Positions 6,451 to 7,224 of a stretch of DNA of 7,224 nt are shown piece after piece. A program made the position numbers and the translations under genes. Under the pieces are notes generated by a model. The model worked only from the letters and a program-made list of their open reading frames with translations. It did not search any database and was not told where the DNA came from. Position 1 is the first letter of the stretch, and the number at the start of each line of letters is the position of its first letter. Source of the DNA: Collinsella sp. Lineage in GTDB: Bacteria > Actinomycetota > Coriobacteriia > Coriobacteriales > Coriobacteriaceae. The DNA lies in the NCBI GenBank assembly GCA_031294825.1, contig JAUMPM010000026.1:1-7224 (forward strand), given 5' to 3'.

Positions 6451-6990
6451 CTATGCTCCTAGCGTATCTTGCGAAGCATCGCCCAGGTGCTCCGTCAATG
6501 CTGAATTCTGCAGCTGCTCAAGCTCATCTAAAACAGAGCGAGCCTCTTTAAATGTCTGCGCTACGCGTTTCTTGGTGCTCACCTTTTCCTCTTTTGGCTT
6601 AGGCCGAGCATCTTCGGTAATCGCGATGGCATTCGCAACGGCCAAGTCTCCTGTAAGCGTAATGGAAAGAGCGACTTCAACAACACCCAGTTCTTGAGCG
6701 ATCTCGAGAGCACGGCCCGAAAGCAGCGCCTTCGGTTTGCCGAGTTTATCACGCGTAACCGAAACATCCTTGCGACCCACGCCTTGACTAAAACCCGTGC
6801 CGAGAGCTTTAAGTACCGCCTCGCGCGAAGCAAAGCGGCTCGCATAGTGAGCAGCGGGACGCGATGATGCATCGCAATACGCACGCTCTTCTTCGGTAAA
6901 CACACGCCGAGCAAACGACGGCGTCTTTTCAAGAATTGATTTCATGCGGGAAATCTCGACGATATCAACGCCGATACCAGCTTCAGCCAT
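6451..6990 (-). CDS. acpS: Holo-[acyl-carrier-protein] synthase with C-terminal extension
   Basis: A 179-residue protein whose first 125 or so residues are AcpS. AcpS moves 4'-phosphopantetheine from CoA to the conserved serine of acyl carrier protein, activating fatty-acid synthesis. GIGVDIVEI (5-13) holds the metal-binding Asp9, RVFTEEE is at 29-35, and RFASREAVLKALGTG (52-66) holds Glu57. Two oddities are present. The C-terminal SxSH-type motif reads SITL (109-112), with Leu112 replacing the usual His. A charged, probably helical tail of about 50 residues (128-179) extends past the usual length of about 120. I start at ATG 6988-6990, because a full Shine-Dalgarno GGAGGTGA (6993-7000) sits just before it. 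An ATG at 7000-7002 in the same frame would place that site inside the gene. First gene of the operon, with two candidate promoters upstream. Stop TAG. Confidence 0.9.
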   Translation of the reverse strand: MAEAGIGVDIVEISRMKSILEKTPSFARRVFTEEERAYCDASSRPAAHYASRFASREAVLKALGTGFSQGVGRKDVSVTRDKLGKPKALLSGRALEIAQELGVVEVALSITLTGDLAVANAIAITEDARPKPKEEKVSTKKRVAQTFKEARSVLDELEQLQNSALTEHLGDASQDTLGA

Positions 6991-6992
6991 GT

Positions 6993-7000
6993 TCACCTCC
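6993..7000 (-). promoter_or_regulatory. Strong ribosome binding site that decides the acpS start
   Basis: GGAGGTGA on the minus strand is a full 8-base complement to the 16S anti-Shine-Dalgarno. The GGAGG core ends 5 bases before the ATG at 6988-6990. It overlaps the upstream in-frame ATG (7000-7002), which has no comparable site, so the downstream ATG is preferred. Confidence 0.85.
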
Positions 7001-7019
7001 ATATCGCACAGACTAAGTT

Positions 7020-7049
7020 ATTGTAGCCCGTTCGCAGAAGATGCGACAA
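7020..7049 (-). promoter_or_regulatory. Proximal candidate sigma-70 promoter for acpS
   Basis: Minus-strand TTGTCG (7049-7044), an 18-base spacer and TACAAT (7025-7020) form a plausible -35/-10 pair with one mismatch to consensus in the -10. Transcription would begin near 7012-7014, leaving an untranslated leader of about 22 bases carrying the strong ribosome site. A short inverted repeat (TCGCA/TGCGA, 7032-7036 and 7042-7046) falls in the spacer and edge of the -35. Confidence 0.5.
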
Positions 7050-7055
7050 ACGAGG

Positions 7056-7085
7056 GTTATAAAACACAGCTACTATGTGAGACAA
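7056..7085 (-). promoter_or_regulatory. Distal candidate sigma-70 promoter for acpS
   Basis: Minus-strand TTGTCT (7085-7080), an 18-base spacer and TATAAC (7061-7056) form a second -35/-10 pair, exactly 36 bp upstream of the proximal one and of the same layout. It begins 15 bases past the end of the rRNA terminator's U tract. Which of the two is used cannot be decided from sequence. Confidence 0.45.
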
Positions 7086-7099
7086 AAGCCCGTAAACGC

Positions 7100-7131
7100 A
7101 AAAAAGGGGGAGGCCGCGAGGCCTCCCCCTT
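7100..7131 (-). terminator. Intrinsic terminator of the rRNA operon
   Basis: On the minus strand, AAGGGGGAGGCC (7131-7120), a 4-base loop TCGC and GGCCTCCCCCTT (7115-7104) form a perfect 12-bp GC-rich stem ending in a T run (7105-7100). This is a textbook rho-independent terminator, placed about 30 bases after the 5S rRNA end. It should separate rRNA transcription from the acpS operon. Confidence 0.92.
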
Positions 7132-7142
7132 CTCAGTTCGAT

Positions 7143-7159
7143 GACGGCTCGGTGCCGTC
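7143..7159 (-). other. Small hairpin between 5S rRNA and terminator
   Basis: GACGGC and GCCGTC (7143-7148 and 7154-7159) form a 6-bp stem with a 5-base loop just after the inferred mature 5S 3' end. It may help 3'-end processing or precede termination. Structure is seen; function is inferred. Confidence 0.5.
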
Positions 7160-7161
7160 CA

Positions 7162-7224
7162 CCGGTCAGCGGCGCCCTGGCCTCCCACGGGCTGACCCCG
7201 CAGTACTCTCGGCGCGATGGGGCT
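7162..7224 (-). rRNA. rrf: 5S ribosomal RNA, 3' part (5' end outside window)
   Basis: The reverse complement of this edge reads as the second half of a bacterial 5S rRNA. It begins AGCCCCATCGCGCCGAGAG, the region after the conserved GAAGTTAAGC stretch, followed by GTACTGCGGGG, helix IV closed by CCCGTGGGAG, and then a terminal GCGCCGCTGACCGG segment. About 63 bases are present, roughly half the gene. The mature 3' end is estimated at 7161-7163 by alignment from memory to other 5S rRNAs, so it is uncertain by a few bases. Its position next to a strong terminator fits the end of a 16S-23S-5S operon running right to left. Confidence 0.85.

Noticed and set aside
6991..7002. Upstream in-frame ATG of acpS adding four residues
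   Set aside because: The strong Shine-Dalgarno lies between this ATG and the next one, so it would be part of the coding sequence rather than its ribosome site.
7100..7131. Terminator acting on the plus strand
   Set aside because: On the plus strand the A run precedes the stem and no T run follows it, so only minus-strand termination is supported.

Overview
The window looks like chromosomal housekeeping DNA from a high-GC Gram-positive bacterium, most likely an actinobacterium of the class Coriobacteriia (Collinsella or Olsenella type). The assignment is an inference from gene order, codon use and protein flavour. I could not run a search to confirm it.

Every supported gene lies on the minus strand, so transcription runs from right to left. 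At the right edge is the 3' part of a 5S rRNA gene, followed by a small hairpin and a strong intrinsic terminator, which I read as the end of an rRNA operon. A stretch of about 110 bases comes next, holding two candidate sigma-70-type promoters. A tightly packed six-gene operon then fills the rest: acpS, nnr, alr, a family 4 uracil-DNA glycosylase, tsaE, and a three-domain fusion of TsaB, RimI and TsaD. Gaps are 0 to 12 bases, and the last two genes overlap by 14 bases, so translational coupling is likely.

The operon mixes functions. AcpS activates acyl carrier protein. Nnr repairs damaged NAD(P)H hydrates. Alr makes D-alanine for peptidoglycan. The glycosylase removes uracil from DNA. TsaE and the TsaB-RimI-TsaD fusion supply the transfer step of t6A37 tRNA modification together with a ribosomal-protein N-acetyltransferase. 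The alr-tsaE-tsaB-rimI-tsaD order resembles that of other Actinobacteria, but here tsaB, rimI and tsaD form a single reading frame.

The left end (positions 1-166) has no gene. It holds a striking palindromic element: two 33-base arms that are perfect reverse complements (20-52 and 122-154) around a 69-base core with its own hairpin, starting 12 bases after the tsaD stop codon. This is the least explained structure in the window. Other points worth checking are an alanine where Alr usually has its carbamylated lysine, a leucine where AcpS usually has the His of its SxSH motif, and an AcpS C-terminal extension of about 50 residues. I saw no CRISPR array, insertion sequence, tRNA, riboswitch or new defence-like system.
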